Below are positions 35,675-46,098 of a stretch of DNA of 64,000 nt, piece after piece; positions within the stretch are counted from its first letter, which is position 1; each line of letters starts with the position of its first letter. A program made the position numbers and the translations under genes. Where the stretch lies: NCBI RefSeq assembly GCF_900176475.1, contig NZ_FWXX01000012.1, forward strand, positions 1 to 64,000, given 5' to 3'. The notes below the pieces were generated by a model. That model ran no database searches. It saw only the letters and a program-made list of their open reading frames with translations, and had not been told where the DNA came from. Source of the DNA: Tropicibacter naphthalenivorans. GTDB lineage: Bacteria; Pseudomonadota; Alphaproteobacteria; Rhodobacterales; Rhodobacteraceae.

Positions 35675-36643
35675 ATGACTCTCAAGACCCTCGGCGCCGC
35701 TGCGCTGATCGCCGCGTCCACCACTGTCGCCCATGCGGATGACTGGACCGCCTACACCTATTCGTCCGTGTCCACGACCTCTGCGGTCAAGGGCATGACC
35801 CGCATCGCCGAGCGCGTCGCCGCTGACAGCGATCTAGAAATCGACCTGCACCTGGGCAAGACGCTGCAAATCGCCTCTGCCGACATCACGCAGGCCGTGG
35901 GCGACGGCATCATCGACATGGCCGCTGACTTCTTCTTCTCGGGGTCGGTGCCGCTGGCGCGGGTTCTGAACCTGCCGATGCTGATCGAGAACGACGATGA
36001 ATGGGCCAAGGCCTATGCCGCCATGGAACCCACGCTGGTTGACGCCTTTGCCCAGCAGGGCGTGGTGCTGCTGGGCGGCTACCGCTACCCCGAGCAGACG
36101 ATCTTTACCACGTTTAAAATCAACTCGCTGGCAGACCTCGACGGTCACAAGATCCGCGTGACCTCGCCCGAGCAGGGCCACTTCATCGAGGAATTCGGCG
36201 GCGCGGCGATCACCCTGTCCGGCTCCGAAGTGCCGACCTCGCTGGAACGCGGCGTGATCGAAGGCGTGCTGACGGCCTCGGCAGGCGGCGCCAAGAACTG
36301 GCACGAGTTCCTGCCCTACAACTACCGTTTCTCGGTGAACTACGGCAACTCGATGATCATCGCCAACGCCGACAGCTTCAACGCGCTGTCCGAGGACACC
36401 AAAGCCACCCTGCGCGCGATCGTCGCCGAAGAAGGCCCGAAAACCACCGCCGCCTTCCTTGAAGACGAAGAGGTGCAGAAAAAAGCGCAGTCCGAAGCGG
36501 GCATGACGCTGGTTTCCGCCGCCGAAGGTGACGCCTCTGATGCCTCGGCCAAGCTGGCACCGTTCTGGGAATCCTGGGCCAAGGAAAACGGCCCCGAGTA
36601 CGAAGCCGCGCTGGCCACTGTCCGCGCCGCCATTGGCAAATAA
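35675..36643 (+). CDS. dctP: TRAP transporter substrate-binding protein DctP
   Basis: 322 residues with AGGAGG upstream and a signal peptide cleaved after TVAHA. TRAP P-subunit features: GVVLLGGYRYPEQTIFT, the LADLDGHKIRVTSPEQ substrate arginine region and SLERGVIEGVLTASAGG. Binds an organic acid for the DctQM permease that follows. The same operon also codes for a complete TTT system. Confidence 0.9.
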   Translation: MTLKTLGAAALIAASTTVAHADDWTAYTYSSVSTTSAVKGMTRIAERVAADSDLEIDLHLGKTLQIASADITQAVGDGIIDMAADFFFSGSVPLARVLNLPMLIENDDEWAKAYAAMEPTLVDAFAQQGVVLLGGYRYPEQTIFTTFKINSLADLDGHKIRVTSPEQGHFIEEFGGAAITLSGSEVPTSLERGVIEGVLTASAGGAKNWHEFLPYNYRFSVNYGNSMIIANADSFNALSEDTKATLRAIVAEEGPKTTAAFLEDEEVQKKAQSEAGMTLVSAAEGDASDASAKLAPFWESWAKENGPEYEAALATVRAAIGK

Positions 36644-36644
36644 A

Positions 36645-37157
36645 ATGCAGCTTGATGCGACCAAGGGGCCGGTGTCTGCCGGCCCCCTCTTTGATGCGGT
36701 GGCCCGCGCGGTCAGCTTTGCCACCGGCGCGGTGCTGGTGGCCTTGGTCACGCTGGTCTGCCTTGAGGCATTCCTGCGCGGCGCGTTCAACTACTCGCTG
36801 GGCTTTGCCGAAGAGCTGACCGGCTACGGCGTGGTCTTTATGACGTTCTTCGGCGCGGCGCTGGCGTTGCGCTCGGCGTCGATGTTCCAGGTCCACTTCT
36901 TGCTGGACAGTTGGCCGGGCGGCACCCGCCGTTGGCTGATCCGCGCCTTTGCGCTGGTGGCGCTGCTGATCTGCGTGATCCTCGCGTGGAAGACCAAGGA
37001 CCTGACCCTGTCGTCCTTCAATCGCGGGAAATTCGCGCCGACGGTGCTGCGCACGCCTTTGTGGATTCCGCAAATCATTCTGCCGGTCGGGTTCACCGTT
37101 CTGGCGTTCTTTTTGGTCGAGCAAATCCTGCTGACCTTCCGAAAATCCGAGGACTGA
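36645..37157 (+). CDS. dctQ: TRAP transporter small permease DctQ
   Basis: 170 residues beginning at the ATG at 36645, 1 bp after the dctP stop. Four hydrophobic segments and the DctQ phrase EELTGYGVVFMTFFGAALALRS. It stabilises DctM and docks the binding protein. No clear ribosome site other than within the dctP end, so translation is probably coupled. Confidence 0.88.
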   Translation: MQLDATKGPVSAGPLFDAVARAVSFATGAVLVALVTLVCLEAFLRGAFNYSLGFAEELTGYGVVFMTFFGAALALRSASMFQVHFLLDSWPGGTRRWLIRAFALVALLICVILAWKTKDLTLSSFNRGKFAPTVLRTPLWIPQIILPVGFTVLAFFLVEQILLTFRKSED

Positions 37158-37161
37158 TAAG

Positions 37162-38451
37162 ATGGAAGCGATCCTCGCCTTTGGCCTGCTGATCGGGCTG
37201 ATCCTTGGCGGTATGTGGGTGCAATTTGCCGTGGCGGGCGCGGGCCTGACCTATATCTGGCTGCTCAAGGGCTTTGGCGGCTTCAAGGCGCTTGGCCTTG
37301 TCAGCTGGGGCGCGGCCAACAGCTTTACCCTCGCGGCGATCCCGCTGTTCGTCTTGATGGCGGAAATCCTGCTGGGTTCGGGCTTGTCCACGCGGCTGTA
37401 CAATGGCGTTGCGCCCTTTATGCGGCGGCTGCCGGGCGGCCTGTTGCACACCAACATTGCGGGCAGCGGCATCTTTGCGGCGATCTCGGGCGGCTCGGCC
37501 CCCACCGCTGCGGCCATGTCCACCGTGGCCCTGCCGGAACTGTCGGCGCGCGGCTACAACAAACGTCTGGTCGCGGGATCGCTGGCGGCGGGCGGCACGC
37601 TGGGCATCCTGATCCCGCCGTCGATCACCATGATCATCTACGCCACCTTCACCGAGACCTCGATCGCGCGCCTGTTCGCCGCCGGTCTGGTGCCGGGGAT
37701 CGTGCTGGCGCTGTGCTACATGGGCTTTATCATCGTGCGGGTAAAGCTGAACCCCAGCCTCGCCCCCAAGACCGAAACCCCCGCCTCGATGGGGGATCTG
37801 GGGCGCGCGTTGCTGGACATCGTGCCGTTCCTGATGCTGATCGTGATCGTGCTGGGCAGCATCTACGGCGGCTTTGCGACCCCCACAGAGGCGGGCGCGG
37901 TCGGCACCGTCGGCGCAATCCTGATCGCGGGGCTTTATCGCAAGCTATCGCTTGGGCTGCTGAAAGACGCGCTGTCGCGGACCGCGTCCATGTCGGGCAA
38001 CATCCTGTTCATCGTCTTCACCTCGATGATCTTTGCCTATGCCACCGCCCTGTCCGGCATCGGCGAAGACCTCGTGGGCCTGCTGGAAAACGCCAATGTC
38101 TCGCGCTTGACGTTCCTGCTGATCATCATGGTCGTGTTCGCCATTCTTGGCTGCTTTATGGAAGGCCTCGGCATGATCGCGATCATCGTCCCGGTGATCT
38201 TCCCGGCGCTGATGGCGCTGGACGTGGACCCGATCTGGTTCGGCGTCTTTGTGGTCATCCTTGTGGAGCTGGGCCAGCTGACACCGCCGCTGGGGGTGAT
38301 CCTGTTCGTGGTGGCCAGCTCGTCCGATAAGGTCAAGATCGAAGACGTGATCATGGGCACCCTGCCTTTCTTCATCATCATCGTATCCTTCATGCTGCTG
38401 CTGATCGCGGTGCCGCAGATCGCGCTGTTCCTGCCGGAGTTCACCTACTGA
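37162..38451 (+). CDS. dctM: TRAP transporter large permease DctM
   Basis: 429 residues, typical size, with about twelve hydrophobic segments. Landmarks: SGGSAPTAAAMSTVALPEL, AAGGTLGILIPPSITMIIYA, YGGFATPTEAGAVGTVGA and LTPPLGVILFVVAS. Sodium-driven transport subunit. Its stop codon overlaps the next start by one base (TGATG). Confidence 0.94.
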   Translation: MEAILAFGLLIGLILGGMWVQFAVAGAGLTYIWLLKGFGGFKALGLVSWGAANSFTLAAIPLFVLMAEILLGSGLSTRLYNGVAPFMRRLPGGLLHTNIAGSGIFAAISGGSAPTAAAMSTVALPELSARGYNKRLVAGSLAAGGTLGILIPPSITMIIYATFTETSIARLFAAGLVPGIVLALCYMGFIIVRVKLNPSLAPKTETPASMGDLGRALLDIVPFLMLIVIVLGSIYGGFATPTEAGAVGTVGAILIAGLYRKLSLGLLKDALSRTASMSGNILFIVFTSMIFAYATALSGIGEDLVGLLENANVSRLTFLLIIMVVFAILGCFMEGLGMIAIIVPVIFPALMALDVDPIWFGVFVVILVELGQLTPPLGVILFVVASSSDKVKIEDVIMGTLPFFIIIVSFMLLLIAVPQIALFLPEFTY

Positions 38452-39401
38452 TGGCCCACATCTACCCCGCCCCAGAGCCTGTCATCATCGACGCCGAAGT
38501 CTTTACCGAGCTGCCAAGCGCCCTGCGCCGCACCGGCCAGCCGTCCTATTGGGCGGAAAAGAACCGGCGCGGCGCGCCTGCGGATAGTTTCCTCGAAGGG
38601 CCGTCCTTTGATCTCGAAGGGAACCTGTATTTCGTCGACATCCCCTTTGGCCGGATTTTCCGCGTGGACCCGAGCGGCGAGATCACCCAGATCGCCGAGT
38701 ATGACGGCCAGCCCAACGGGCTGAAGGTGCACCGCGACGGGCGCATTTATCTGGCCGATTACCAAAACGGGATCATGCGGCTGGACCCGGACATGGGGAC
38801 CGTCGAAAAGGCGCTGGGGGATGCGGATACCGAAAGCTTCAAGGGCTGCAACGATCTGCATTTTGGCCGCGACGGCGCGCTGTATTTCACCGACCAAGGG
38901 CAGACGGGCCTTCAGGATCCGTCGGGCCGGGTGTGGAAATGGCAGATGGAAACCGGCGCGCTGACCTGCCTGATCGACAAGGTGCCCAGCCCCAACGGCT
39001 TGGTTCTGGATCTGGCGGAACATGTGCTGTTCCTAGCGGTCACCCGCGCCAATGCGGTCTGGCGTTTGCCGCTGTCGCCGTCGGGGCGCGTCAACAAGGC
39101 GGGACTGTTCATCCAGTTCACCGGCGGACGTGCGGGACCGGATGGCTTGGCGCTGACCTCGGACGGGGGTGTGGTGGTGTGTCAGACGGGCATGGGATTG
39201 GTCTGGGTGCACAACGCCCTGGGCCAGCCGATCGCCGCGGTGCGCAGCCCGCGCGGCCTTGGGACAACCAACTGCGCCTTTGGCGGGCCGGACGGGCGCA
39301 CGCTGTTCATCACCGAAAGCGACAGCGGCAGCATCCTGCGTGCCGAATTCCCAGAGCATCTGGGCATCAAGGGCGCGCCGATGTTCTCGGGCGCGCTTTA
39401 A
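38451..39401 (+). CDS. SMP-30/gluconolactonase-family protein
   Basis: 316 residues of the six-bladed SMP-30/gluconolactonase propeller: LEGPSFDLEGNLYFVDIPFGRIF (metal Glu), GQPNGLKVHRDGRIYLADY, SPNGLVLDLAEHVLF and GRAGPDGLALTSDGG. Hydrolyses a sugar-acid or related lactone. Last gene of the hydroxy-acid operon, fused by a one-base overlap to dctM, so the imported solute may be a lactone or aldonic-type acid (inference). Converges with lldD, sharing 4 bp. Confidence 0.88.
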   Translation: MAHIYPAPEPVIIDAEVFTELPSALRRTGQPSYWAEKNRRGAPADSFLEGPSFDLEGNLYFVDIPFGRIFRVDPSGEITQIAEYDGQPNGLKVHRDGRIYLADYQNGIMRLDPDMGTVEKALGDADTESFKGCNDLHFGRDGALYFTDQGQTGLQDPSGRVWKWQMETGALTCLIDKVPSPNGLVLDLAEHVLFLAVTRANAVWRLPLSPSGRVNKAGLFIQFTGGRAGPDGLALTSDGGVVVCQTGMGLVWVHNALGQPIAAVRSPRGLGTTNCAFGGPDGRTLFITESDSGSILRAEFPEHLGIKGAPMFSGAL

Positions 39402-40531
39402 ACCGGGTGCAGAATGGCGGGGCCGACTTCGGACAGGTCCCGCAGCCCCAGCAAGCCGAGATTGCGGTGCACTTCGCTGCGCAGCATCTCGGCGGCGCGT
39501 TCCACCATTCCCTGCCCGCCCAGCGTCGCGGCATAAAGGAACGGCCGCCCGACCCAGACAAGATCCGCGCCCAAGGCCAGCGCCTTGATCACATCCGTCC
39601 CGCGCCGGATGCCCCCGTCGATCATCAAGGCCATCTCGGCCGCCTGCTTTCGCGCCTCTGGCAAAACGCGCAGCGGCGAGATCGCGTGATCCAGCTGCCG
39701 CCCGCCGTGGTTCGACAGGATCACCCCATCGCAGCCCAAGCCCCGCGCTCGCGCCACGTCCGCCGGGTTGATCACCCCCTTGAGCACCAGCTTGCCGGGC
39801 CAAAGGTCGCGCATCAGCGCGAGGTGATCCCAGTTGAGGTGGTCCTTGCGCCCGAAATCCCGCGCCGCCTGCTTTGAGATGATCGGCGCACCGCGCGTGG
39901 CAAAAGAGTTCTCGAAATGCGGCATCCCGCGCGCCAGCGTTGGCGCAAAGGTGCCAAAGACCCAAGCCGGCTTGATCGCGAAATCCCACAGCAGCCGCGG
40001 CGTGATCCGCAGCGGCGTGGAAAACCCCGCGCGCAGGTTGTTTTCCCGGTTGGCCAAGACGGCGGTATCGGCGGTCAGCACCAGCGTGCGGAACCCGGCG
40101 GCGCGCACCCGGCCCAGCAGCGCGCGAATGCGGTCATCCTCGCCGGGCAGGTAGGCTTGGAACCACGCGTCGGGGTTGGCCTCGACCACGCGCTCCATCG
40201 GGGTCAGGGACGACCCGCTCAGCACAAAGGGGATCCCCGCCGCCTGCGCCGCCCGCGCCAAGGCCAGATCGCCGTCCCGCGCCATAAGCGCGCTCAGCCC
40301 CATGGGCGCAATCCCAAAGGGCGCGGCGTAGTCCTGACCGAACAGGCGGGCCGCACTGCTGCGCCCTTCGACGCCGCGCAGCACCGACGGGATCAGGCGC
40401 CAAGCGTCCAGCGCATCGCGGTTGTCCTGCCGCGCCGCGCCGGTTTCTGCGGCCCCGGCCACATAGCCAAACAGCGGGCGCGGCAGGTGTTTGCGCGCCG
40501 CCGGTTCGAAATCGTCCAAGGTCAGCAGCAT
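39398..40531 (-). CDS. FMN-dependent alpha-hydroxy-acid dehydrogenase (LldD/glycolate-oxidase family)
   Basis: 377 residues with the full family fold: FGYVAGAAETGAARQDNR, PFGIAPMGLSALMARDGD, LTADTAVLANRE and the active-site signature SNHGGRQLDHAISP with catalytic histidine, then MIDGGIRRGTDVIKALALGADLV. It oxidises L-lactate, mandelate or another 2-hydroxy acid. It ends the dipeptide-type ABC operon, 3 bp after dppF. Substrate is not decided by sequence. Confidence 0.9.
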   Translation of the reverse strand: MLLTLDDFEPAARKHLPRPLFGYVAGAAETGAARQDNRDALDAWRLIPSVLRGVEGRSSAARLFGQDYAAPFGIAPMGLSALMARDGDLALARAAQAAGIPFVLSGSSLTPMERVVEANPDAWFQAYLPGEDDRIRALLGRVRAAGFRTLVLTADTAVLANRENNLRAGFSTPLRITPRLLWDFAIKPAWVFGTFAPTLARGMPHFENSFATRGAPIISKQAARDFGRKDHLNWDHLALMRDLWPGKLVLKGVINPADVARARGLGCDGVILSNHGGRQLDHAISPLRVLPEARKQAAEMALMIDGGIRRGTDVIKALALGADLVWVGRPFLYAATLGGQGMVERAAEMLRSEVHRNLGLLGLRDLSEVGPAILHPV

Positions 40532-40534
40532 GGG

Positions 40535-41515
40535 TCAGTACAGGTGACAGGCCACGTGATGCCCCTCGGTGATCTCTCGGCGGGCGGGGGCTTTCTGCTT
40601 GCAGAGCTCGGTGGCCATGGGACAGCGCGTGTGGAACACACAGCCCGACGGCGGGTCCAGCGGCGACGGGATTTCCCCGCCCAGAACCACCCGTTCCTTG
40701 CGCGCGCCGGGCTGGGTCACGGGCACCGCCGACAACAGCGCTTGGGTATGGGTATGCTTGGGCGCGGCGAACAGATCGTCGGTCGCCGCCTGTTCCACCA
40801 TCTGCCCCAGATACATCACGCCGATCCGGTCCGAGATATAGCGCACGATGCTGATGTCATGCGCAATGAACAGGTAGGTCAAGCCGAACTCGGCCTGCAA
40901 CTGCTTGAGCAGGTTGATGATTTGCGAGTGGATCGACACATCCAAGGCCGAGACCGGCTCGTCGCAGACGATCAGGCGCGGGTCCACCATCAACGCGCGG
41001 GCAATGCCGATGCGCTGGCGCTGACCGCCGGAAAACTCATGCGGGTAGCGGTAGTAATGCTCCGCCTGAAGCCCCACGCGCGTGAGGATATCCAACACCT
41101 TTTCCGTGCGTTCCTGCGCCGTTCCGATGCCGTGGATGACCAGCGGCTCTTCGAGGATCGCGCCGATCCGCTTGCGCGGATTGAGCGAGGAAAACGGGTC
41201 TTGGAACACCATCTGCATGTCCTGACGCGCCGCCTTGAGCTGGGCGTCGGTCATGTCAAAGACGTCCCGGCCGTCATAGATCGCCTGCCCCTCTGTCGGT
41301 TCTGTCAGGCGCAGGATAGTGCGGCCCAGCGTGCTTTTCCCGCAGCCGGATTCCCCAACCATCCCAAAGGTTTCGCCCCGTTTCAGGGTAAAGGTGACAT
41401 CATTGACGGCCTTGACCTCTTGGACGGTGGTCCCCAGCGCGCCGCGCACGGGAAAGTACTTTTTCAGCCCTTTGACCTCTAGCAAGGGGCGGTCGTTCTG
41501 TGCGGTGTCAGGCAT
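40535..41515 (-). CDS. dppF: Oligo/dipeptide-type ABC transporter ATP-binding protein (DppF/OppF)
   Basis: 326 residues from the ATG at 41515 inside the end of dppD. Walker [10 protein letters not shown] (~54-62), [31 protein letters not shown], and the C-terminal oligopeptide-transporter extension with [10 protein letters not shown] that can bind an iron-sulfur cluster. Intact, although its partners DppC and DppD are broken. Confidence 0.92.
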   Translation of the reverse strand: MPDTAQNDRPLLEVKGLKKYFPVRGALGTTVQEVKAVNDVTFTLKRGETFGMVGESGCGKSTLGRTILRLTEPTEGQAIYDGRDVFDMTDAQLKAARQDMQMVFQDPFSSLNPRKRIGAILEEPLVIHGIGTAQERTEKVLDILTRVGLQAEHYYRYPHEFSGGQRQRIGIARALMVDPRLIVCDEPVSALDVSIHSQIINLLKQLQAEFGLTYLFIAHDISIVRYISDRIGVMYLGQMVEQAATDDLFAAPKHTHTQALLSAVPVTQPGARKERVVLGGEIPSPLDPPSGCVFHTRCPMATELCKQKAPARREITEGHHVACHLY

Positions 41516-42508
41516 CTTGGCCCCCCATAAACGTCTTGGCGTGCCAGCAGCGGGCCTTTTGCCCCGGTGCGTGTTCCTCCAGCGCGGGCATCTGCGCGCG
41601 GCAGCGATCGTCGGCCATGGGGCACCGCGGCGCAAAGCGGCAGCCCGCAGGCACATTGTGCAGCGAGGGCACCGTGCCTTCGATCACATGCAGCGGCTGG
41701 GTGCGGTCACAATCGAGCAGCGCAATCGAGCGCATCAACCCTTGGGTGTAGGGATGCAGGGGCCGGGCAAACAGGTCGGCCACCGCCGCCTCTTCGACGA
41801 TCTTGCCAAGGTACATCACCACCACGCGCGAACAAACCTCGGCCACCACACCCAGATCGTGGGTGATCAGGATAATGCCCATGTCCAGCTTTTGGTTGAG
41901 GTCGATCATCAGGTCCATGATCTGCGCCTGAATGGTCACGTCCAGCGCGGTGGTCGGCTCGTCCGCGATCAAGACCTTGGACTCGCAGGCCAAGGCCATG
42001 GCGATCATCACCCGCTGGCGCATCCCCCCGAAAGCTCATGCGGATACTCGCCGATGCGCTTTTCCGGCGCGGGGATGCCCGTCAGGGTCAGCAGTTCCAG
42101 CACGCGGGCATGGGCCTCGCGCCGCGAGACATTCTTGTGGATCAGGATCGCCTCGGCGATCTGGTTGCCGATGGTATACACCGGGTTGAGCGAGCTCAAC
42201 GGATCCTGAAAGATCATCGAGATGTGGTTGCCGCGCACGTTGTGCATCTCGTCCGCGGGCAGGGACAACAGGTCCTGGCCCTCGAACCAGACCTGCCCTT
42301 CGTGGGTGGTGTAGCTTTCGTCGAACAGGCGCAGGATCGACTGGGCCGTGGCGCTCTTGCCGCAGCCAGACTCGCCCACAACCCCAAGGATTTCCCCTTT
42401 GGCCAGCGTAAACGACACGCCGTCCACGGCGGTCACGGGGCCGCGTTCGGTGCGAAAGTGGGTCTTGGGGTCCATTACCGTCAAGGCGGGCGGGGTTTGG
42501 CTATCCAT
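41508..42508 (-). pseudogene. dppD: Dipeptide-type ABC transporter ATP-binding protein (DppD), frameshifted
   Basis: The N-terminal half (Walker [11 protein letters not shown]-loop [13 protein letters not shown]) runs to YPHELSGG, where a six-C run at 42024-42029 is one base short. The sense continues in another frame as [23 protein letters not shown] and the C-terminal [14 protein letters not shown]. Restoring one base rebuilds a normal DppD. The break sits exactly inside the LSGGMRQR signature, so neither piece could work. Start is the ATG at 42508 or one at 42523 overlapping the dppC stop. Confidence 0.85.
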
Positions 42509-42519
42509 AATCTCGTCCC

Positions 42520-43420
42520 TCATTTCTTGCCCCGGCTCGAATGCGGGTCGAGCAGGTCGCGCAGACCGTCGCCGAACAGGTTCAGACCGATGATCGCCAG
42601 CACGATGGTCACGCCGGGAAAGAAGGTCATCCACCACGCCTTGAAGATATAGGTCTTGCCGTCGGACAGGATGTTGCCCCAGCTGGGTGCGGGCGGCGGC
42701 ACCCCGGCCCCCAGAAAGCTCAGCGCAGCCTCGATGATGATCGCCTCGGCGAAGATAAAGGTGGCCTGCACGATCAGCGACGACAGCGTGTTGGGCGCGA
42801 TATGCCCCCAGATGATCCGGGTGTTCGACGCCCCCAGTGCGCGGGTCGCCTCGACAAAGGTCTGTTCCTACAGCGCCAGCGCCTCGGAGCGGACCACGCG
42901 GGCGATATAGGGCGTGGCCACGATGCTGACGGCGATCACCACGTTGGACACCCGCCCCCCCCAGCGCCGCCATCAAGGCCTGCGCCAGCAGCAGGCCGGG
43001 AAAGGCCATGATGCCATCGGCCACGCGCATCAGCACATGGTCGAGCCACTTGTAGTAGCTGGCATAGACCCCCACGATCAGCCCCAGCACACTGGCGATG
43101 ATCGCCACGGCAAAGCCGACGCTCATGGAAATCTGCGCGCCATAGATCGCACGGCTGAGGACATCGCGGCCAAGGTTGTCGGTGCCCATCCAATGGTCCG
43201 CCGACGGCCCCTTGAGCCGGTTGATCACGTCCATCTGGCTCGGATCATAGCGCAGGAACAGCGGGCCAAACAGCGCCACCAGCACCAGAATGGCAATGAT
43301 CACAAAGCCAATCACCAAGGACCGGTTGCCCAGCACTTGGCGCATGAAAATGCGGTTCTGTTCAGCCTTGAGCGCTTTTATGACCTGTTGCAGGTCGGTT
43401 TGTGAGACAGTCTGGGTCAT
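42520..43420 (-). pseudogene. dppC: Dipeptide-type ABC permease (DppC), frameshift plus stop
   Basis: The N-terminal part is a normal DppC (VLGNRSLVIGFVIIAILV, MGTDNLGRDVLSRAIYGA). At an eight-base C/G run (42955-42962, seven expected) the frame shifts; in the restored frame a TAG at 42868-42870 interrupts ALAL-EQTFVEATRALGAS. The C-terminal end (EAALSFLGAGVPPPAPSWG...DLLDPH) is readable in the new frame to 42520. The long frame 42008-43420 joins out-of-frame dppC to dppD and is not a real fusion protein. Confidence 0.85.
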
Positions 43421-43429
43421 CCGGGCGCC

Positions 43430-44383
43430 CTACTTCTTTTGGTCCAGACGGACCTGCGGATTGACCACGCCGTACAGCATGTCCACCGCAAGGTTGATAA
43501 AGACGAAGGCAAAGGTGACATACAGCACCGTGCCTTGGACGACGGCATAGTCGCGGCGCATCACGGCGTTGACGATCAGCTGGCCGATGCCGGGGATCGA
43601 AAAGATCGTCTCGACGATGGCCGTGCCCCCCATCAGCGCCAAAAAGCTTTGCCCCGTGACGGTCAGGATCGGCAAAAAGGCGTTGCGCAGCGCGTGCTTG
43701 TAGATCACCCAGCGTTCCTTGACGCCTTTGGCGCGGGCGGTGCGGATGTAGCCCGCGTTCAGCACCTCCAGCATCGAAGAGCGGGTCATCCGCGCGATCA
43801 AGGCCGCATGGGCCGTTCCCAGCGCAAAGGCGGGCAGGATCAGGAACTTGAGATGCTCCCACAGGCCGGCGCTGAGCGGTTGATACCCCGCCACCGGCAG
43901 CCAGCGCAGCGTCACCGAAAAGATCAGGATCAGGAACAGGCTCAGCAGAAAGTTCGGGATCGACATGCCCAGCAGCGAAAAGGCCATGACCGATTGGTCG
44001 GTCGCCGTGCCCTTGCGCCGCGCCGCAAGGATGCCCAAGGGCAGCGCCAGCACCAGCGCGATCAGCTCGGCGAGGATCCCCAGCGAGATGGTCGGCCCAA
44101 GGTGGAACAGGATCGCCTCGATCACCGTTTCGTTCATGTAAAAAGACTCGCCCAGATCGCCGCGCAAAGCGTTGCCGATCCAGTAAAAGTACTGCTCGAC
44201 CATTGGCTTGTTCAGCCCAAGCTGTTCGCGCAGATCGTCCACCTGCTCTTGTGACGCCTCTTCGCCAAGGATCACGATCGCCGGATCGCCCGGCGTCAGG
44301 TACAGGATCAGAAAGACGATGGTGGACACGATGAACAGCACCGGCACCACCGAGAGCAGGCGCTTGATCAGATAGGATTTCAT
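43430..44383 (-). CDS. dppB: Dipeptide-type ABC permease DppB
   Basis: 317 residues, intact, with the BPD_transp_1 fold: N-terminal [50 protein letters not shown], the EAA-type loop [22 protein letters not shown], and [13 protein letters not shown]. Lies 97 bp after dppA and 9 bp before dppC. Without working DppA, C and D it could not transport. Confidence 0.92.
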   Translation of the reverse strand: MKSYLIKRLLSVVPVLFIVSTIVFLILYLTPGDPAIVILGEEASQEQVDDLREQLGLNKPMVEQYFYWIGNALRGDLGESFYMNETVIEAILFHLGPTISLGILAELIALVLALPLGILAARRKGTATDQSVMAFSLLGMSIPNFLLSLFLILIFSVTLRWLPVAGYQPLSAGLWEHLKFLILPAFALGTAHAALIARMTRSSMLEVLNAGYIRTARAKGVKERWVIYKHALRNAFLPILTVTGQSFLALMGGTAIVETIFSIPGIGQLIVNAVMRRDYAVVQGTVLYVTFAFVFINLAVDMLYGVVNPQVRLDQKK

Positions 44384-44480
44384 GGAAAGGTCTCGTGCTG
44401 TCAGGAGGGGGGCGACAAGCGGCCAAAGCGGGTATGCCGCAGGTCTATACCGCTCGCGGCATACCGATTATCTGGCGCGT

Positions 44481-46010
44481 TTACTGCGAAACGCTCACGT
44501 TCCAAAAGATGCCTTGGTCAAAGGTCGAAAATCCCTCAACCTTGGCGCTGTTGTAGGCCGAATAGCCGTAGGTGTCGCCAATCTTGGTGATCGGCAGGTA
44601 CTCCCAAGACTTTTCATGCGCGGTGGGCCACAGCACCTTGGCTTCTTCGACGGTGCCATTTTGCATCTGCGCAACCATGCCGAGCAATTCCGCATCGTCG
44701 GTCCAGCCCCAGGATTTGGGGTTGAAAAAGATCCATTGCGTCGGAATCGGGTTCAGCGAGAACGGCTGCACGGTGATGTTCCAGTTGCCCGGCTCCAGAC
44801 GCTTTTGCGCATAGGTGGCAAAGTCATAGGTCTCGACCTTGACAGTCATCCCCAAGCGCTGAAGCTGCGCCTGAATGATCAGCGCGGCGTTCTGGAATTC
44901 CGGCACGCTGGGCGCGAGCAGGGTGATTTCCTCGCCGTTATAACCCGCTTCGGCCAGCATGGCTTTGGCTTTGTCCTGATCGTTCTGGTTGTAGTACTGC
45001 GATCCGGCCTCGGTGTACCAATCCGCCTGCGCAGGCAGGTTGTAGCACGAGTTCAGTTCAAAGAATTCCGGGTTCGCATAGGCGCCCAGCAGGATTTCTT
45101 CGTGGTTCAGACCCGCGTTCACCGCCTGGCGCATTTTGACGTCGGCAAAGGGACCGGTCTGCTTGTTGTAGTTCATCATCAAGAAGCCAAGGTAGCTTTT
45201 GGCGATGCCCATGCGCGGGTCGCTGTCGAACCGGTCGAAATCGTCCAGCGACAGGCGCATGGCGATGTCATACTGACCGCTTTGCAGCCCCGCCGCGCGG
45301 GTCGAGGTGTCCTTGATGAAGTTAAAGAAGATCTCGTCGACCTGCGCCTCTTTCTGGCCGGCAAAGCCCGACGCGGGGGTGCCCATCGGCTGATAGGCGT
45401 CGTTCTTGGCGATGTGGACGTATTGGTCCTGCTTCCACTCGACGAACTTGAAGGGGCCGGTGCCGACGTAGTCCTTGACGCCCTTTTCGTCCGCCGCATC
45501 GACCACCGACTTGGGCATGATCACGGCAGTGTTCCAGGACGCCAGCACGTGCAGCGTGTCGACCTTGGCCTCTGGCATGGTCAGCGTGACGGTGTAGTCG
45601 TCCACCGCCTCAAAGGTGTTGCCCGCAAAGAACCGTCGCCCGCGCGAGTTGACCTCTGTTCAGCGGGTCATGGAGGCGACCACATCCTCGGCGGTCATCT
45701 CGGTGCCGTCGTGGAACATCACGCCCTTGCGCAGCACAAAGGTAAAGGTCTTGCGGTCGTCGCTGGTCTCGATGCTTTCGGCCAGGAAGGGTACGGGCTG
45801 GTAATCGCCGTTCAGCGTCACCAGCGTCTCGTAGAAGGTCCGGCTTAGCTCACGCGTATACAGCGTGGTGGACATCTGCGCGTCGAGCGAGTTGGGCTGG
45901 CTGTCGTAGCCAACGGTCAAGGTGCCGCCATCGGCCTGCGCCCCAGCGCCAAAGGCCATGACGGTGGCCGTCAACAGCGCCCCGAACAGCTTGCGGTATT
46001 TTACGGCTAT
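44481..46010 (-). pseudogene. dppA: Dipeptide/peptide-type ABC substrate-binding protein (DppA), nonsense mutation and lost start
   Basis: A signal peptide region (VKYRKLFGALLTATVMAFGAGAQA) and SBP_bac_5 N-terminus lead to VVASMTR, where TGA at 45660-45662 replaces a codon best explained as TGG (Trp). Sense resumes at once with TEVNSRGRRFFAGNTFE and runs to FWNVSVSQ at 44481. In addition the codon at the expected start (46008-46010, seven bases after GGAGGAG) is ATA, one G-to-A change from ATG; the only other start is a TTG at 45974 inside the signal peptide. Either change would prevent full-length product. Confidence 0.85.
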
Positions 46011-46098
46011 AATGGGTCTCCTCCCCTGATGTCGTTTGCCCGCTGCATGGGACGTGCCAATGCAGCAAGGCGTCTTTTGCGAAGTGGCGGCGCGCTTT

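Noticed and set aside
42008-43420. 470-codon frame as a DppC-DppD fusion protein
   Set aside because: The middle part (rich in Gly/Arg/His) is out-of-frame dppC; the join is produced by two indels, not by a real domain fusion.
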